This document shows positions 27,156-36,843 of a stretch of DNA of 64,000 nucleotides, one piece after another. The notes beneath the pieces are model-generated. The model made no database searches and was not told the origin of the DNA. It saw only the letters and a program-made list of their open reading frames with translations. Every line of letters starts with the position of its first letter. Within the stretch, counting starts at the first letter, position 1. The translations under genes were made by a program, and so were the position numbers. This DNA comes from Acidobacteriaceae bacterium (GTDB taxonomy: Bacteria > Acidobacteriota > Terriglobia > Terriglobales > Acidobacteriaceae), in NCBI GenBank assembly GCA_903642225.1, contig CAHJWI010000012.1, forward strand, positions 25,003-89,002, read 5' to 3'.

Positions 27156-28742
27156 ATGCTCTTCAAGGCACTCAGCGCGGCGGTGTACGGCATCGATGCG
27201 CACTTGATCGAAGTGGAGATCGATTTTTCTGGTGCGAAGCTGGAGCGTGCGGAATTCAGCATGGTCGGCCTGCCGGATGCGGCTGTGCGTGAGAGCCGCG
27301 ACCGGGTGCGCAGTGCGATCAAGAACTCGGGCTTTGACTTGCCGACGACGCGCATCGTGATCAATCTGGCGCCGGCGGACCTGAAGAAAGAAGGTTCGGG
27401 CTTTGATCTGCCGATTGCCATGGGCATCCTGGGCGCGTATGGCGCGCTGCACAGCAAAGACCTGAGCCACTACCTGATGATTGGCGAACTCGGCCTGGAT
27501 GGTAGCCTGCGCGCTGTTCCGGGTGTTTTGCCGATGGCGGTGCTGGCGCGCGAGAAGGGGATCGCGAACTTTATCGTGCCGGCGGCCAACGCTCGTGAAG
27601 CCGCTGTGGTGGAGGGCGTGAACGTCTTCCCAGTGAAGTCGTTGATTGAAGTACGCGAGCTGCTGAACGCAGAGGCGTTCGGGACGCAGACAGCGCAGCC
27701 ACTGCGCATTCCATCGGACGATCTGCTGAAGGGGCTTGAGCACTTTCCGTTGGATTACAAGGACGTGCGTGGGCAGCACACGGCGAAGCGCGCGCTGGAG
27801 GTAGCTGCGGCGGGTGGACACAATATTTTGATGATTGGACCGCCGGGCAGCGGCAAAACGATGCTGGCGAAGCGGCTGCCGTCGATTCTTGCGCCGCTGC
27901 GGTTTGACGAGGCGTTGGAGACGACGAAGATTCACTCCGTTGCGGGTGTGCTGAACGGTGAGGAAGGGCTGGTAAAGCACCGGCCATTTCGATCGCCGCA
28001 CCACACCGTAAGCGACGCGGGGCTGATTGGCGGGGGTATGGTGCCGCGGCCAGGTGAGGTGTCGCTGGCGCACAACGGGCTGCTATTCCTGGATGAGGTG
28101 CCGGAGTTTCCGCGCAACGTGCTCGAAGTGTTACGGCAGCCACTGGAAGATGGGACGGTAACGATCTCGCGTGCGGCGATGAGCCTGAGCTTCCCGGCGC
28201 GTTTTATGCTCGCGGCGGCAATGAACCCGTGTCCGTGCGGCTACTTTAACGACAAGCAGCGGGAGTGCATGTGTACGCCGCCGATGATTCAGCGGTACGT
28301 GTCAAAGGTAAGTGGGCCGCTACTGGACCGGATCGACATACATATCGAAGTGCCGGCAGTACAGTACAAAGAGCTCAGGCAGGGTTCCGCGGCGGAGGGT
28401 TCCGCGGAGATTCGCAGCCGCGTACTGGCCGCGCGGGAGCGGCAGTATGAACGCTTCAGCAAGGCCGATAGTGCCACCGCGCCGGCGAAGCGGCAGAAGA
28501 TGATTTATGCGAACGCACAGATGAGTACGCAGCAGATCCGGATGTTTTGCGACCTGGCAACGGATGCGGAGCGACTGCTGGAGCGAGCGATGCAGCAACA
28601 AGGTTTAAGTGCGCGGGCACACGACCGAATTTTGAAAGTAGCCAGGACGATTGGTGATCTGGAAGGTGCGCAGGACATTGCAGTGAAACACATCGCGGAG
28701 GCGATTCAGTACCGCACACTGGACCGAAGTTACTGGTCATAA
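27156..28742 (+). CDS. comM: YifB/ComM family AAA+ ATPase
   Basis: Mg-chelatase-like AAA+ protein of 528 aa. In naturally competent bacteria ComM is a hexameric branch-migration helicase that helps integrate transformed DNA. The N-terminal Lon-protease-like domain shows [18 protein letters not shown]. The AAA+ core has Walker [13 protein letters not shown], Walker [11 protein letters not shown] and the helix insert. The C-terminal Mg_chelatase_C domain contains the cysteine motif MNPCPCGY and [18 protein letters not shown] 27156 has GCAGG close upstream and TACACT 11 nt upstream. No competence gene lies beside it here. Confidence 0.93.
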   Translation: MLFKALSAAVYGIDAHLIEVEIDFSGAKLERAEFSMVGLPDAAVRESRDRVRSAIKNSGFDLPTTRIVINLAPADLKKEGSGFDLPIAMGILGAYGALHSKDLSHYLMIGELGLDGSLRAVPGVLPMAVLAREKGIANFIVPAANAREAAVVEGVNVFPVKSLIEVRELLNAEAFGTQTAQPLRIPSDDLLKGLEHFPLDYKDVRGQHTAKRALEVAAAGGHNILMIGPPGSGKTMLAKRLPSILAPLRFDEALETTKIHSVAGVLNGEEGLVKHRPFRSPHHTVSDAGLIGGGMVPRPGEVSLAHNGLLFLDEVPEFPRNVLEVLRQPLEDGTVTISRAAMSLSFPARFMLAAAMNPCPCGYFNDKQRECMCTPPMIQRYVSKVSGPLLDRIDIHIEVPAVQYKELRQGSAAEGSAEIRSRVLAARERQYERFSKADSATAPAKRQKMIYANAQMSTQQIRMFCDLATDAERLLERAMQQQGLSARAHDRILKVARTIGDLEGAQDIAVKHIAEAIQYRTLDRSYWS

Positions 28743-28882
28743 AGGGATTGGCTACGGATGTTAGGCAAAAAGGTGTTGTGTTTCGAGCAGGACAGGTCTA
28801 AAGTTTCAAAAGAATCGGAAATCCCACGTTCGTCGAGAAGTTCGATGGTCGCTGCGCGGAGATCGAGGCTACCTCGGGGCAT
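28730..28882 (-). CDS. Possible 50-aa small protein
   Basis: A minus-strand ATG at 28882 has AGGAG 5 nt upstream, a strong ribosome site, and opens 50 codons ([20 protein letters not shown]...) ending inside the 3' end of comM on the other strand. The first 25 residues could form a helix. I recognise no family and the codon signal is weak, so this is only a candidate. Confidence 0.25.
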   Translation of the reverse strand: MPRGSLDLRAATIELLDERGISDSFETLDLSCSKHNTFLPNIRSQSLYDQ

Positions 28883-28920
28883 TTTTACTCCTAAATGGTG
28901 CTACGCCTCCTCATCGTCAG

Positions 28921-28959
28921 CTTTCGGCGGGCAATCTTTGGGTCCGCCGGTTCAGAAAG
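28921..28959. other. Structured noncoding segment upstream of rpoZ
   Basis: CGGCGG (28925-28930) pairs with CCGCCG (28944-28949), and the outer CTTT (28921-28924) can pair with AAAG (28956-28959). The 341-bp interval between comM and rpoZ otherwise holds only the possible 50-aa minus-strand reading frame. No T tract follows the hairpin. Confidence 0.35.
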
Positions 28960-29083
28960 CAATCACCCCATGCAGATGATGCACCCCAGAGGCAGGGATC
29001 AACATCTGACTGCTTAAAGCAAAGTGTATGTGAAGCGTCCGCACAGGCCAGGGCGTGCAAACAAGACCAAAGGAGTTCAATTT

Positions 29084-29311
29084 ATGCGATCTGATTTGAT
29101 TTTCGGTGCGCTCACGCATGTGACAAACCGCTACCAGCTGTGCCAGTTGGCCAGCAAGGCGACACGCAAGTTGCACAAGCCCAATACCCGTCTGCAGGAC
29201 ACCACAAATGAGGTACTTGGCCGTTTCCGTGAGCAGGTTCCCACAACCTTTGAGGTTGGTCCTGAGCCGGAGGAAATTCTCGATAATATCGAAGAGCGTC
29301 GCGCGGCGTAA
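29084..29311 (+). CDS. rpoZ: RNA polymerase omega subunit
   Basis: A 75-aa RpoZ protein that assists RNA polymerase assembly by holding the beta-prime subunit. The family core is visible as ALTHVTNRYQLCQLASKATRKL, and the C-terminus is acidic (PEPEEILDNIEERRAA). ATG 29084 has AAAGGAG at about 8-nt spacing, and an upstream in-frame ATG at 29024 lacks one. It precedes rho on the same strand. The gmk, dfp or spoT genes often found near rpoZ are absent. Confidence 0.88.
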   Translation: MRSDLIFGALTHVTNRYQLCQLASKATRKLHKPNTRLQDTTNEVLGRFREQVPTTFEVGPEPEEILDNIEERRAA

Positions 29312-29325
29312 CGAAATTTTCACAG

Positions 29326-29354
29326 CAGCTACAGGGCAGGCGGTCCTGTGGCTG
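29326..29354 (+). terminator. Hairpin after rpoZ
   Basis: CAGCTACAGG and CCTGTGGCTG pair over 10 positions, one a possible U-G wobble, around a 9-nt loop. The stem begins 14 nt after the rpoZ stop. Only TTT follows a few bases later, so termination may be partial. Confidence 0.45.
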
Positions 29355-29391
29355 TGGTAGTTTCTCCGTAACTATTGATCGTTATTTTCGG

Positions 29392-29535
29392 TACTATGTT
29401 GTTCCGCACCGCTTACCTCCGCAGCACCGGCACTTCTCAAGCAGAATGCTCCTCCGCATTACAGGCGCCCGCAGCACCCTCCGCTCGACCTCCTTCCGGT
29501 AGAACCCTATTCCAAACAATCGAATCGTCGTACAG
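29392..29535 (+). promoter_or_regulatory. C-rich rho leader with candidate promoter
   Basis: TACTAT at 29392-29397 is a reasonable -10 element and would give a leader of about 135 nt before rho. By hand count, positions 29401-29520 contain 51 C and 21 G, with little obvious secondary structure. Such C-over-G, unstructured RNA is the hallmark of Rho-utilisation sites. E. coli rho is known to be autoregulated through its leader, so feedback by Rho is a reasonable inference here. Confidence 0.5.
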
Positions 29536-29541
29536 GTGACA

Positions 29542-30792
29542 ATGACTATTTCTGAACTGAAAGAAAAGAGCATCGCCGAACTGGGCAAGCTCGCGCGCGG
29601 CCTGGATATCCAGGGAACCAGCGCCCTCCGTAAACAGGACCTTATTTTCAAAATTCTGCAGGCGCAGAGTGAAAAAGAGGGCCATATCTTTGCAGAGGGT
29701 GTCCTTGAAATTTTGCCCGACGGCTATGGCTTTTTGCGCTCGCCGGACTACAACTACCTTCCCGGACCGGACGATATTTACGTATCGCCATCGCAGATTC
29801 GCAAGTTCGATTTGAAGACGGGCGACACCATCAGCGGCAATGTTCGACCACCGCACGAAGGTGAAAAGTACTTCGCACTGGTGAAGATTGAGGCGATCAA
29901 TTTCGAGTCTCCGGAAGAAACGCGGAACAAAATCCTTTTTGACAACCTGACGCCGTTGTATGCCGATGAGCGCGTGAAGATGGAGACGGTGCGCGAAAAC
30001 ATCAGCGGCCGTGTGATGGACCTGCTGACACCGGTGGGCAAGGGTCAGCGTGGATTGATTGTGGCACCGCCGCGTACCGGCAAAACTGTTCTGCTGCAGG
30101 CAATTGCGAACTCTATAACGGCGAACCATCCTGAGGTTGTGCTGATCGTTCTGCTGATTGACGAGCGGCCGGAAGAAGTAACGGACATGCAGCGCAGCGT
30201 AAAGGGCGAGGTGATTTCGTCGACCTTCGACGAGCCCGCGGCGCGCCACGTGCAAGTGGCTGAAATGGTGATTGAAAAAGCGAAGCGGCTGGTGGAGCAC
30301 AAGCGCGATGTAGTGATCCTGCTGGATTCGATTACGCGATTGGCACGTGCCTACAACACGATCGTTCCACCGAGCGGCAAGGTGCTGAGCGGCGGCGTGG
30401 ATTCGAATGCGTTGCAACGCCCGAAGCGATTCTTCGGCGCAGCGCGCAACATTGAAGAGGGTGGATCGCTGACAATTATGGCGACCGCGCTGGTGGATAC
30501 CGGTTCGCGCATGGACGAGGTGATCTTTGAGGAATTCAAGGGCACTGGCAACATGGAAGTCATTCTTGATCGCAAGCTGGTGGACAAGCGGGTGTTTCCT
30601 GCCATCGACATCCAGCGTAGCGGTACGCGTAAGGAAGAGTTGCTGATTCCGAAGGAAGATTTGCAGCGTACATGGATTCTTCGCAAGGTGCTGAATCCGC
30701 TGTCGCCGACTGAAGCGATGGAGTTGCTGACCGACAAGCTGGGCAAGACGCGAAATAACAGTGAGTTCCTGCACAACATGAGTTCGCTGTAG
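29542..30792 (+). CDS. rho: Transcription termination factor Rho
   Basis: Hexameric RNA-dependent ATPase that ends transcription at Rho-dependent sites. The N-terminal helical domain begins [20 protein letters not shown]. The cold-shock RNA-binding domain follows ([17 protein letters not shown]). The ATPase core has Walker A APPRTGKT, Walker [17 protein letters not shown] and the Q/R-loop region [21 protein letters not shown]. The 416-aa length is standard. Start may be ATG 29542 or GTG 29536, two codons earlier, with AGGTGA upstream. A terminator follows. The leader looks like a candidate autoregulatory site. Confidence 0.97.
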   Translation: MTISELKEKSIAELGKLARGLDIQGTSALRKQDLIFKILQAQSEKEGHIFAEGVLEILPDGYGFLRSPDYNYLPGPDDIYVSPSQIRKFDLKTGDTISGNVRPPHEGEKYFALVKIEAINFESPEETRNKILFDNLTPLYADERVKMETVRENISGRVMDLLTPVGKGQRGLIVAPPRTGKTVLLQAIANSITANHPEVVLIVLLIDERPEEVTDMQRSVKGEVISSTFDEPAARHVQVAEMVIEKAKRLVEHKRDVVILLDSITRLARAYNTIVPPSGKVLSGGVDSNALQRPKRFFGAARNIEEGGSLTIMATALVDTGSRMDEVIFEEFKGTGNMEVILDRKLVDKRVFPAIDIQRSGTRKEELLIPKEDLQRTWILRKVLNPLSPTEAMELLTDKLGKTRNNSEFLHNMSSL

Positions 30793-30814
30793 GACGTGCC
30801 ACAGGAGAGAGAAG

Positions 30815-30850
30815 AGCGGCTTGCCTCACGCGAGCCGCTTTTCTGTTTTG
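30815..30850 (+). terminator. Intrinsic terminator after rho
   Basis: AGCGGC and GCCGCT pair around a 13-nt loop and are followed by a T-rich stretch (TTTTCTGTTTTG). It starts 22 nt past the rho stop and lies in front of the convergent EAL gene. Confidence 0.75.
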
Positions 30851-30858
30851 TTGGGTGG

Positions 30859-32568
30859 TCAGGTCATTGCCGGCAAATATGTACCAGAGTTGCCAAGCAC
30901 TACGCCTGTTTCCACTTTGCTTTGCCGCGCACTGGGCAACAGCAGGGCGCGTATTCCCTCTGGCGGCTGGGGCGGCGCCAGCAGGAAGCCTTGAAGTTCA
31001 TCGCAATGGAGGCTGCGCAACATGTCCAGTTGTTGCTCGGTTTCAACACCTTCTGCAATGACAGAGAGCTGCAGTGTGTGGGCCATGTCCACGAGCGCCT
31101 GCACGACGGCGACACCATTGTGAGTATCATGAGCGCCTTGCACAAAGCTGCGATCAATCTTGAGGGTGTCTGCGCCCAGATCGCGCAGACGTCCGAAGGA
31201 GGAGTAGCCGGTGCCGAAGTCGTCGATGGAAATGCGAACGCCAAGGCGGCGAAGGCAGTCAAGATGCAGTTTGACCGAGTCGAAGTCCTGCGCCAGAGAG
31301 CTCTCCGTCAATTCTAGTTCCAGGCACTCCGGCGGCAAGCCAGTCTCCACAAGTGTTCGCTTGACGGTGGAAACAAAGTCGCCTCGCGATACCTGCAGGA
31401 CGCAGATGTTGACGGCGATGCGGCGTAGCGAGCTACCCAGAGTGAGCCAGGCTTTCATCTGTTCGCAGGCGCGGCGTAACACCCATTTGGAAAGAGGAAT
31501 GATCAGACCTGTGGCTTCAGCGACAGGGATGAACTCTGCGGGAGAGATGCTTCCTTCCTCTTCGTTGTGCCAGCGGCTGAGTGCCTCGGCCGCAACGATT
31601 TTGCCGTCAATGGAATAGATCGGCTGATAGTCGATATGCAAACCATCGCAATGCAGGGCGTATTGCAGCTTTTCAGCAAGCATCCGGCTTCTGGTTTCTG
31701 CCGGGTTTTCATTGTGTTCCGCATAGCGGAAGGCGTTGCGGCCGGTTCGTTTGACGCTGTACATGGCACGTTCTGCGGCCGCCAGCAGGGCTCCACCGTC
31801 TTCGGCATCGGCGGGAAACCTGGCGATGCCGATGCTGACGCCGGTTGTGAAATCACGGTGGTTCAGCTGCAATGGGCGGGAGACACAACGAACGATGCAT
31901 TCGGCGAGCGCATCGATTTCTGGGCGGCGGACAGTGCGGTGCATCAGGACGACGAACTTGTCGCCGCCGAAACGGCTGAAGTGATCCGTCGGCGCAAGAC
32001 AACCGCTGATGCGGCGAACGATTTCCTGCAGAAGCTCGTCGCCGGCGTGATAGCCGAGCAGCGTATTGGCAAAGCGCAGGCCGTCCAGGTCCATGTAAAA
32101 GCAGGTGATCGAGGCATTGTGGGTGTGCGCCCGCCCTAGCACTTCGGTGAGTTGGATTCGCATGTTGGCACGGTTGGGCAGGCCGGTAAGCTCGTCATGG
32201 CGCGCGCAATGCAGCAAGTGCTGACGGTAGAAGCGCTGGCTGCGCATGCGGTACGTCGCCCCTAAGATGGCCAGACAGGTAAGCGGCCCACTGATGACGG
32301 CCGCTGCCACCAGAAGCAGTTGCGTGCCCTTTTGAGAGACGACGTGATAACGAGCGAGCGAGATCGCAAGAACGATGGCCGCCGCCCATTGTAAGAAGAC
32401 GGACAGAGTTGTTGCACCGTCCACTTCCTGCGCCGTATGAACGAGCTGGCGAAGTTGCATGACACGGTCGCGTGCAAAGAGGTACGCGGTGAGCTGCCGC
32501 AGCCATTCCGCGGGCCGTCGAGGACGTGATTGAAAGGCTTGTAACGCGGATGGGGCAACCGGCTGCAT
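30859..32568 (-). CDS. Membrane GGDEF-EAL protein, probable c-di-GMP phosphodiesterase
   Basis: The 569-aa protein has two hydrophobic spans (about residues 56-73 and 82-105), then a GGDEF domain and an EAL domain. The GGDEF motif reads GGDKF (201-205), which replaces the catalytic glutamate, so cyclase activity is doubtful although the nucleotide-site elements DLDGLRFAN and HAGDELL remain. The EAL domain looks active: AEALSRW, ELTESSL, IDDFGTGYSS, LKIDRSFV and AEGVE are all present. It probably hydrolyses c-di-GMP at the inner membrane, with the degenerate GGDEF possibly sensing GTP. The ATG at 32568 has GGGGAG almost adjacent, an unusual spacing. It is convergent with rho. Confidence 0.9.
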   Translation of the reverse strand: MQPVAPSALQAFQSRPRRPAEWLRQLTAYLFARDRVMQLRQLVHTAQEVDGATTLSVFLQWAAAIVLAISLARYHVVSQKGTQLLLVAAAVISGPLTCLAILGATYRMRSQRFYRQHLLHCARHDELTGLPNRANMRIQLTEVLGRAHTHNASITCFYMDLDGLRFANTLLGYHAGDELLQEIVRRISGCLAPTDHFSRFGGDKFVVLMHRTVRRPEIDALAECIVRCVSRPLQLNHRDFTTGVSIGIARFPADAEDGGALLAAAERAMYSVKRTGRNAFRYAEHNENPAETRSRMLAEKLQYALHCDGLHIDYQPIYSIDGKIVAAEALSRWHNEEEGSISPAEFIPVAEATGLIIPLSKWVLRRACEQMKAWLTLGSSLRRIAVNICVLQVSRGDFVSTVKRTLVETGLPPECLELELTESSLAQDFDSVKLHLDCLRRLGVRISIDDFGTGYSSFGRLRDLGADTLKIDRSFVQGAHDTHNGVAVVQALVDMAHTLQLSVIAEGVETEQQLDMLRSLHCDELQGFLLAPPQPPEGIRALLLPSARQSKVETGVVLGNSGTYLPAMT

Positions 32569-32767
32569 ACTCCCCGGTTATCGGCGGGTGCCTTTCCCCC
32601 GCTAGGCTCGACAGGCCGCGTGTAGCGTCTTCGGACGTGGATGGGTGCCGCTGCAAAGCGTTTGACGCGCGACAGAGGGTGCGATGCAATGTAGGGGTGG
32701 TTCGTGCGCGTTTTGTCTGCGCCTGAAAGTGTGTCTCCGAATGCTGTCTACGCTTCCCATCTCTGCC

Positions 32768-34579
32768 ATGCCGGCCGCGGTGCCGACAACAAACAAACAT
32801 CTGATTCGCTGGATTGAAAAGATGGCGGAGCTTACGCAGCCCGATGCCATCCATTGGGTGGACGGATCAGAGCGGGAATACGACCTCTTGTGCCAAAAGC
32901 TGGTGGATGGCGAAACGCTCACCCGGCTGAATGAGCAGACGTGGCCTGGATGTTTTCTTGCGCGGTCTGCACCGAACGACGTCGCTCGTGTGGAGGACAG
33001 GACGTTCATCTGTTCGTTGTCAAAGGATGCAGCAGGCCCAACGAACAACTGGATGGACCCATTTGCGATGCGAAAAAAGCTGAAGCAGCTGTTTCGCGGC
33101 TGCATGCGTGGACGCACGATGTACGTGCTGCCGTTCAGTATGGGACCTGTCGGCGGGCCCATGTCGCGCATTGGTGTGCAGCTGACGGACTCTGAATACG
33201 CCGTGGTAAATATGCGCATCATGTGCCGGGTGGGCACGGAGGTGTTGCGCGAGATCGACAAGGGCGAGCAGCGCGTGGTGCCGTGCATGCATAGCGTGGG
33301 TGCGCCTCTGGCGCCGGGCAAACAGGACGTGCCGTGGCCCTGTAACGACGAGAAGTATATTGTGCATTTTCCGGAGACGCGCGAGATCTGGAGCTACGGC
33401 TCGGGTTATGGCGGTAATGCATTGCTGGGCAAGAAATGCTTTGCGCTGCGGATTGCCAGCAATATTGCGCGTGACGAAGGTTGGATGGCGGAGCACATGC
33501 TGTTGGTGGGTGTGGAAAGCCCGGCGAATGCGCAGGGCATTACCGAGAAGACGTATGTGGCGGCGGCATTTCCTTCGGCCTGTGGCAAGACAAACTTTGC
33601 CATGCTGGTGCCACCGGCAGGGTTTGAGGGTTGGAAGGTTTGGACGGTGGGGGATGACATCGCATGGATCAAGCCGAACGCACAGGGCCAGTTGCGCGCC
33701 ATCAATCCGGAGACGGGCTTCTTTGGGGTGGCACCGGGAACCAGTGAGGCGACAAATCCGAATGCCATGGCAACGCTGCGCCGAAACACCATCTTCACCA
33801 ATGTGGCAGAGACACCAGACGGCGGTGTGTGGTGGGAAGGGATGACGGAGTTGCCGCCGGCGGAATGCCTGGATTGGCGTGGACAGCCCTGGACACCCGC
33901 CATGGGCACGAAGGCTGCACACCCGAACGGACGATTCACAGCACCTGCGGCGCAGTGCCCGACGATCGATCCGGAGTGGCAGAATCCTGAGGGCGTGCCG
34001 GTAAGCGCGATCCTTTTCGGTGGCCGGCGTTCCACAACCATTCCGCTGATCTACCAGGCGTTCAACTGGAGCAGCGGCGTGTATGCGGGAGCGACCATGG
34101 GCAGCGAGACGACCGCAGCCGCAGCGGGTGAGCTGGGCCGTGTGCGTCGCGATCCCATGGCGATGCTGCCGTTCTGTGGCTATCACATGGGTGACTATTT
34201 TCGGCACTGGATCAAGATGCAGCGCGAACTGGAATGCACGCCGCGGATCTTTCATGTGAACTGGTTTCGCAAAGGCGCCGACGGAATGTTTCTGTGGCCG
34301 GGCTTTCGCGAAAACATGCGCGTGCTTCAGTGGATTGTGGACCGCGTGCGCGGCCGGGCACAAGGACGCGAAACGGCCATTGGCTGGACGCCGTATTACG
34401 ACGACATGCAGTGGGAGGGCATGGAGTTTTCGCCCGAGCAGTTTGCCGAGGTGCAACGGGTGAATTTGGCAGAGTGGCGGCGTGAGGTGATGGGCCACGA
34501 AGAATTGTTCATCGATCTGCATGATCATTTGCCGCCAGAGATGATTTACGAACGGGAGTTGCTAATCTGCAGGCTTTAG
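32768..34579 (+). CDS. pckG: Phosphoenolpyruvate carboxykinase (GTP)
   Basis: Interconverts oxaloacetate and phosphoenolpyruvate using GTP, the entry step to gluconeogenesis. The P-loop [13 protein letters not shown] and the block [17 protein letters not shown] are diagnostic of the GTP-dependent type, as is the length of about 600 aa. The N-terminal region [12 protein letters not shown] matches homologues. I chose ATG 32768 ([18 protein letters not shown]). In-frame ATGs at 32741 and 32684 would add residues of atypical composition. No good ribosome site is seen, and TACGCT lies 13 nt before the start. The 3' end overlaps the convergent Nudix gene by 18 bp. Confidence 0.94.
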   Translation: MPAAVPTTNKHLIRWIEKMAELTQPDAIHWVDGSEREYDLLCQKLVDGETLTRLNEQTWPGCFLARSAPNDVARVEDRTFICSLSKDAAGPTNNWMDPFAMRKKLKQLFRGCMRGRTMYVLPFSMGPVGGPMSRIGVQLTDSEYAVVNMRIMCRVGTEVLREIDKGEQRVVPCMHSVGAPLAPGKQDVPWPCNDEKYIVHFPETREIWSYGSGYGGNALLGKKCFALRIASNIARDEGWMAEHMLLVGVESPANAQGITEKTYVAAAFPSACGKTNFAMLVPPAGFEGWKVWTVGDDIAWIKPNAQGQLRAINPETGFFGVAPGTSEATNPNAMATLRRNTIFTNVAETPDGGVWWEGMTELPPAECLDWRGQPWTPAMGTKAAHPNGRFTAPAAQCPTIDPEWQNPEGVPVSAILFGGRRSTTIPLIYQAFNWSSGVYAGATMGSETTAAAAGELGRVRRDPMAMLPFCGYHMGDYFRHWIKMQRELECTPRIFHVNWFRKGADGMFLWPGFRENMRVLQWIVDRVRGRAQGRETAIGWTPYYDDMQWEGMEFSPEQFAEVQRVNLAEWRREVMGHEELFIDLHDHLPPEMIYERELLICRL

Positions 34580-35017
34580 ATGGCTGGTGATGTGTGGCAG
34601 TAGATCGGCCAGGCCCGCGGGATATACGGTGTCGCTTGTAGAACGCAGGTCAGTGTCCGACCACCAGTGCACGGACTTCATAGCCGTGCGTTCTAGCGCC
34701 GTTCTGCCGATCAGAGTTGGTGTAGTGCCTGTCCAGCGGGCCGCGTAGAACACGTCCTGGTTCTCGACGAGTTCACCTTCGTACTCAAACACGCCGCCGC
34801 CATGGTGAACAGGTCCAATCAGTGCGGGATGGATGCCGAGTTCCTCACGAAGTTCGCGTTGTGCTGCTGCCAGTATTGACTCTCCGGCTTCAACGCCGCC
34901 GCCAGGCGTGGCCCAGAAGTGGAGTGTGCCGTTCGACTGCGGAAACTCGAACCGGATCAGTAAGATCAAGCCCTCTGGATTCAGCAGGAATACTCGGCCT
35001 GCCGTGCGCTGTGTCAC
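34562..35017 (-). CDS. Nudix hydrolase
   Basis: A 151-aa Nudix-fold pyrophosphohydrolase. The Nudix box is complete: [20 protein letters not shown] followed by ELG. Strands such as [17 protein letters not shown] precede it. Substrate unknown. The GTG start overlaps the TGA of the Lrp gene by four bases (GTGA, 35014-35017), so the two are translationally coupled and co-expressed. The 3' end overlaps pckG by 18 bp in convergent orientation. Confidence 0.87.
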   Translation of the reverse strand: MTQRTAGRVFLLNPEGLILLIRFEFPQSNGTLHFWATPGGGVEAGESILAAAQRELREELGIHPALIGPVHHGGGVFEYEGELVENQDVFYAARWTGTTPTLIGRTALERTAMKSVHWWSDTDLRSTSDTVYPAGLADLLPHITSHLKPAD

Positions 35018-35637
35018 CGGCGCTGCACCCGCCGTGCCTTGACATCAATCACCGCAGTGTGGGGTGCAATGCGGGCGCTTTGCACGGGGGAGTTGAGCAC
35101 CATGGATGTGTTGGTCGCGACATAGGGCATAAGCGAATCGATGACCGCTTCAAGATGGTTCATGTCGCGGACTGCGACCTGCACGATGAAGCTTTCGTTG
35201 CCGGTAACTCTGTGGCATTCGAGGATCTCAGGGATGTCGCGTGCCACGCGCGCGAAGCTGCCCAAACGGTCACCGGCGACGGTGACTTTGACGAAGGCTC
35301 GGACGTAAAGGCCGAGTGCCGCGGGGTCAATCTCGGCACGGTAGCGCAGGATAACACCCGTTTGTTCAAGGCGATGGATGCGGTCGATGACGGCCGGTGT
35401 TGAAAGGTGGACGCGGCGCGCGAGTTCTGCGAAGCTGATGCGCGCGTTGTCCTGCAGTTCTTCGATTAAGGCAAGGTCGATTTTGTCGAGCTCCTGTCGT
35501 GATTGCAACGGCTGTAGCTTTGCAGAAGGTGCGGTACTGTTTCGCACAGGCTTTTGCGTCGTGGCCCCAGAAGAGCGCGTTGCGGACCGGGCCGATACGC
35601 CGATCGGAGATGTTTTCGACTTTCGACCGGTTTCCAT
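35014..35637 (-). CDS. Lrp/AsnC family transcriptional regulator
   Basis: A 207-aa DNA-binding regulator. After a basic, low-complexity N-terminal extension of about 48 residues comes the typical AsnC-type helix-turn-helix (LDKIDLALIEELQDNARISF and LSTPAVIDRIHRLEQTGVI), then the ligand-binding RAM domain (RVTGNESFIVQVAVRDMNHL). AAGGTG lies upstream of the ATG. It is divergent from a cysteine-synthase-like gene. The shared 92-bp region carries three TTAAGT repeats, suggesting it controls itself and the neighbour, possibly in response to an amino acid. The N-terminal extension is unusual for the family. Confidence 0.9.
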   Translation of the reverse strand: METGRKSKTSPIGVSARSATRSSGATTQKPVRNSTAPSAKLQPLQSRQELDKIDLALIEELQDNARISFAELARRVHLSTPAVIDRIHRLEQTGVILRYRAEIDPAALGLYVRAFVKVTVAGDRLGSFARVARDIPEILECHRVTGNESFIVQVAVRDMNHLEAVIDSLMPYVATNTSMVLNSPVQSARIAPHTAVIDVKARRVQRR

Positions 35638-35655
35638 GAGTGCACCTTGACTTCG

Positions 35656-35698
35656 ATCTTAAGTCAGATCAGGTTTTATAACTTAAGTTGTTAAGTAC
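35656..35698. promoter_or_regulatory. TTAAGT repeats between lrp-like and cysteine synthase genes
   Basis: TTAAGT occurs at 35659, 35683 and 35691. The middle copy is embedded in the perfect palindrome AACTTAAGTT (35680-35689). The segment is AT-rich against its surroundings. It is a plausible operator array for the divergent Lrp/AsnC regulator. Confidence 0.55.
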
Positions 35699-35729
35699 TA
35701 CGCATCTTGTAAGCACATAGAGTTGCGAC

Positions 35730-36800
35730 ATGTCGAACGTATCTATCCTTGAGGCCGTACCTTCTTCAGTTCAGAATCGGCTACAAAGCCTGCACGCGCT
35801 GGTGGGGAACACGCCCATGATTGTGGTGGAATACCGCTACCAGGGCCGGACTGGAACTGTGTGCGCGAAGGCGGAGCACCTGAACCTGAGTGGGTCGATC
35901 AAGGACCGTATGGCGCTGCACATTCTGGAGTGTGCCTATGCGGACGGCTCACTACGGCCGGGTGATTGTATTGTGGAAGCCACCAGCGGCAACACAGGGA
36001 TTGCGTTTGCTGCGCTGGGTACTGCCATGGGTCATGCTGTAACGATTTACATGCCGGACTGGATGAGCCGTGAACGACTGGACCTGATCCGCAGCTATGG
36101 CGCGAAGGTAGTGAGCATCAGCAAGGAACAGGGCGGCTTTTTGGGCAGCATTGAATCGTGCCGCAAGCTGGGCGAGAGTACGCGTGAGGTGTTTTTGCCG
36201 CGGCAATTTGAGAACTGTGCGAATGTGCAAGCGCATGCAACCGGCACCGGACCGGAGCTGATTGCGCAAATGCAGCGGGTGGGCTTACTGCTGGACGCGT
36301 TTGTTGCAGGTGTGGGTACCGGCGGAACGGTGATGGGGGTGGCGCAAGCGCTGCGCGATGCCGGCTTATACGGGAAGGGCAGCAGTGTGCGATGCCATCC
36401 GGTGGAACCCGCTGAGTCGCCGACGATGACTACCGGTCATCGAGTGGGTACACACCGAATCCAGGGTATTTCAGACGAGTTTATTCCAGAGATTGTGAAG
36501 CTGGAGGAACTGGATGATGTTGTTGCCGTGAACGATGGGGATGCGATTCTGATGGCGCAGAAGCTGGCACATGAGCTTGGGCTGGCAGTGGGCATCTCCT
36601 CTGGCTGCAATTTCCTTGCGGCAGTGAAGGCGGGCTTGCGATGCGCAGAGAGGCCGGTGCTGGGGACGGTCTTCTGCGACGACAACAAAAAGTACCTGAG
36701 CACGGCTTTGCTGCGGGAGGAGCCTGTGCGCGCCGGATATCTCTCGCCGGAGATTGAGCTGCTTGACATGCGAGTGGTACCGCGGTGCGCGTCCAATTGA
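35730..36800 (+). CDS. PLP-dependent cysteine synthase-like enzyme
   Basis: A 356-aa fold-type II PLP enzyme of the cysteine synthase/cystathionine beta-synthase group. The Schiff-base lysine is in [11 protein letters not shown], the substrate loop is [11 protein letters not shown], and the phosphate cup is VGTGGTVMG. The C-terminal SSGCNF completes the family pattern. O-acetylserine sulfhydrylase activity is the likeliest reaction, though related enzymes use other amino acids. The N-terminus carries about 25 extra residues before the LVGNTPMI motif. It is divergently transcribed from the Lrp-type regulator, consistent with amino-acid-responsive control. Confidence 0.87.
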   Translation: MSNVSILEAVPSSVQNRLQSLHALVGNTPMIVVEYRYQGRTGTVCAKAEHLNLSGSIKDRMALHILECAYADGSLRPGDCIVEATSGNTGIAFAALGTAMGHAVTIYMPDWMSRERLDLIRSYGAKVVSISKEQGGFLGSIESCRKLGESTREVFLPRQFENCANVQAHATGTGPELIAQMQRVGLLLDAFVAGVGTGGTVMGVAQALRDAGLYGKGSSVRCHPVEPAESPTMTTGHRVGTHRIQGISDEFIPEIVKLEELDDVVAVNDGDAILMAQKLAHELGLAVGISSGCNFLAAVKAGLRCAERPVLGTVFCDDNKKYLSTALLREEPVRAGYLSPEIELLDMRVVPRCASN

Positions 36801-36843
36801 CGTCTGTTTGAGACCATTGGCTGCAAAGGTGCATCGTAAAGGC

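Noticed and set aside
27138..28073. Minus-strand 311-codon frame opposite comM, rich in Arg, Gln and His
   Set aside because: The composition is that of an antisense frame and comM motifs occupy the other strand throughout.
33020..34528. Minus-strand 502-codon frame opposite pckG
   Set aside because: His/Arg-rich antisense shadow without motifs. pckG is unambiguous.
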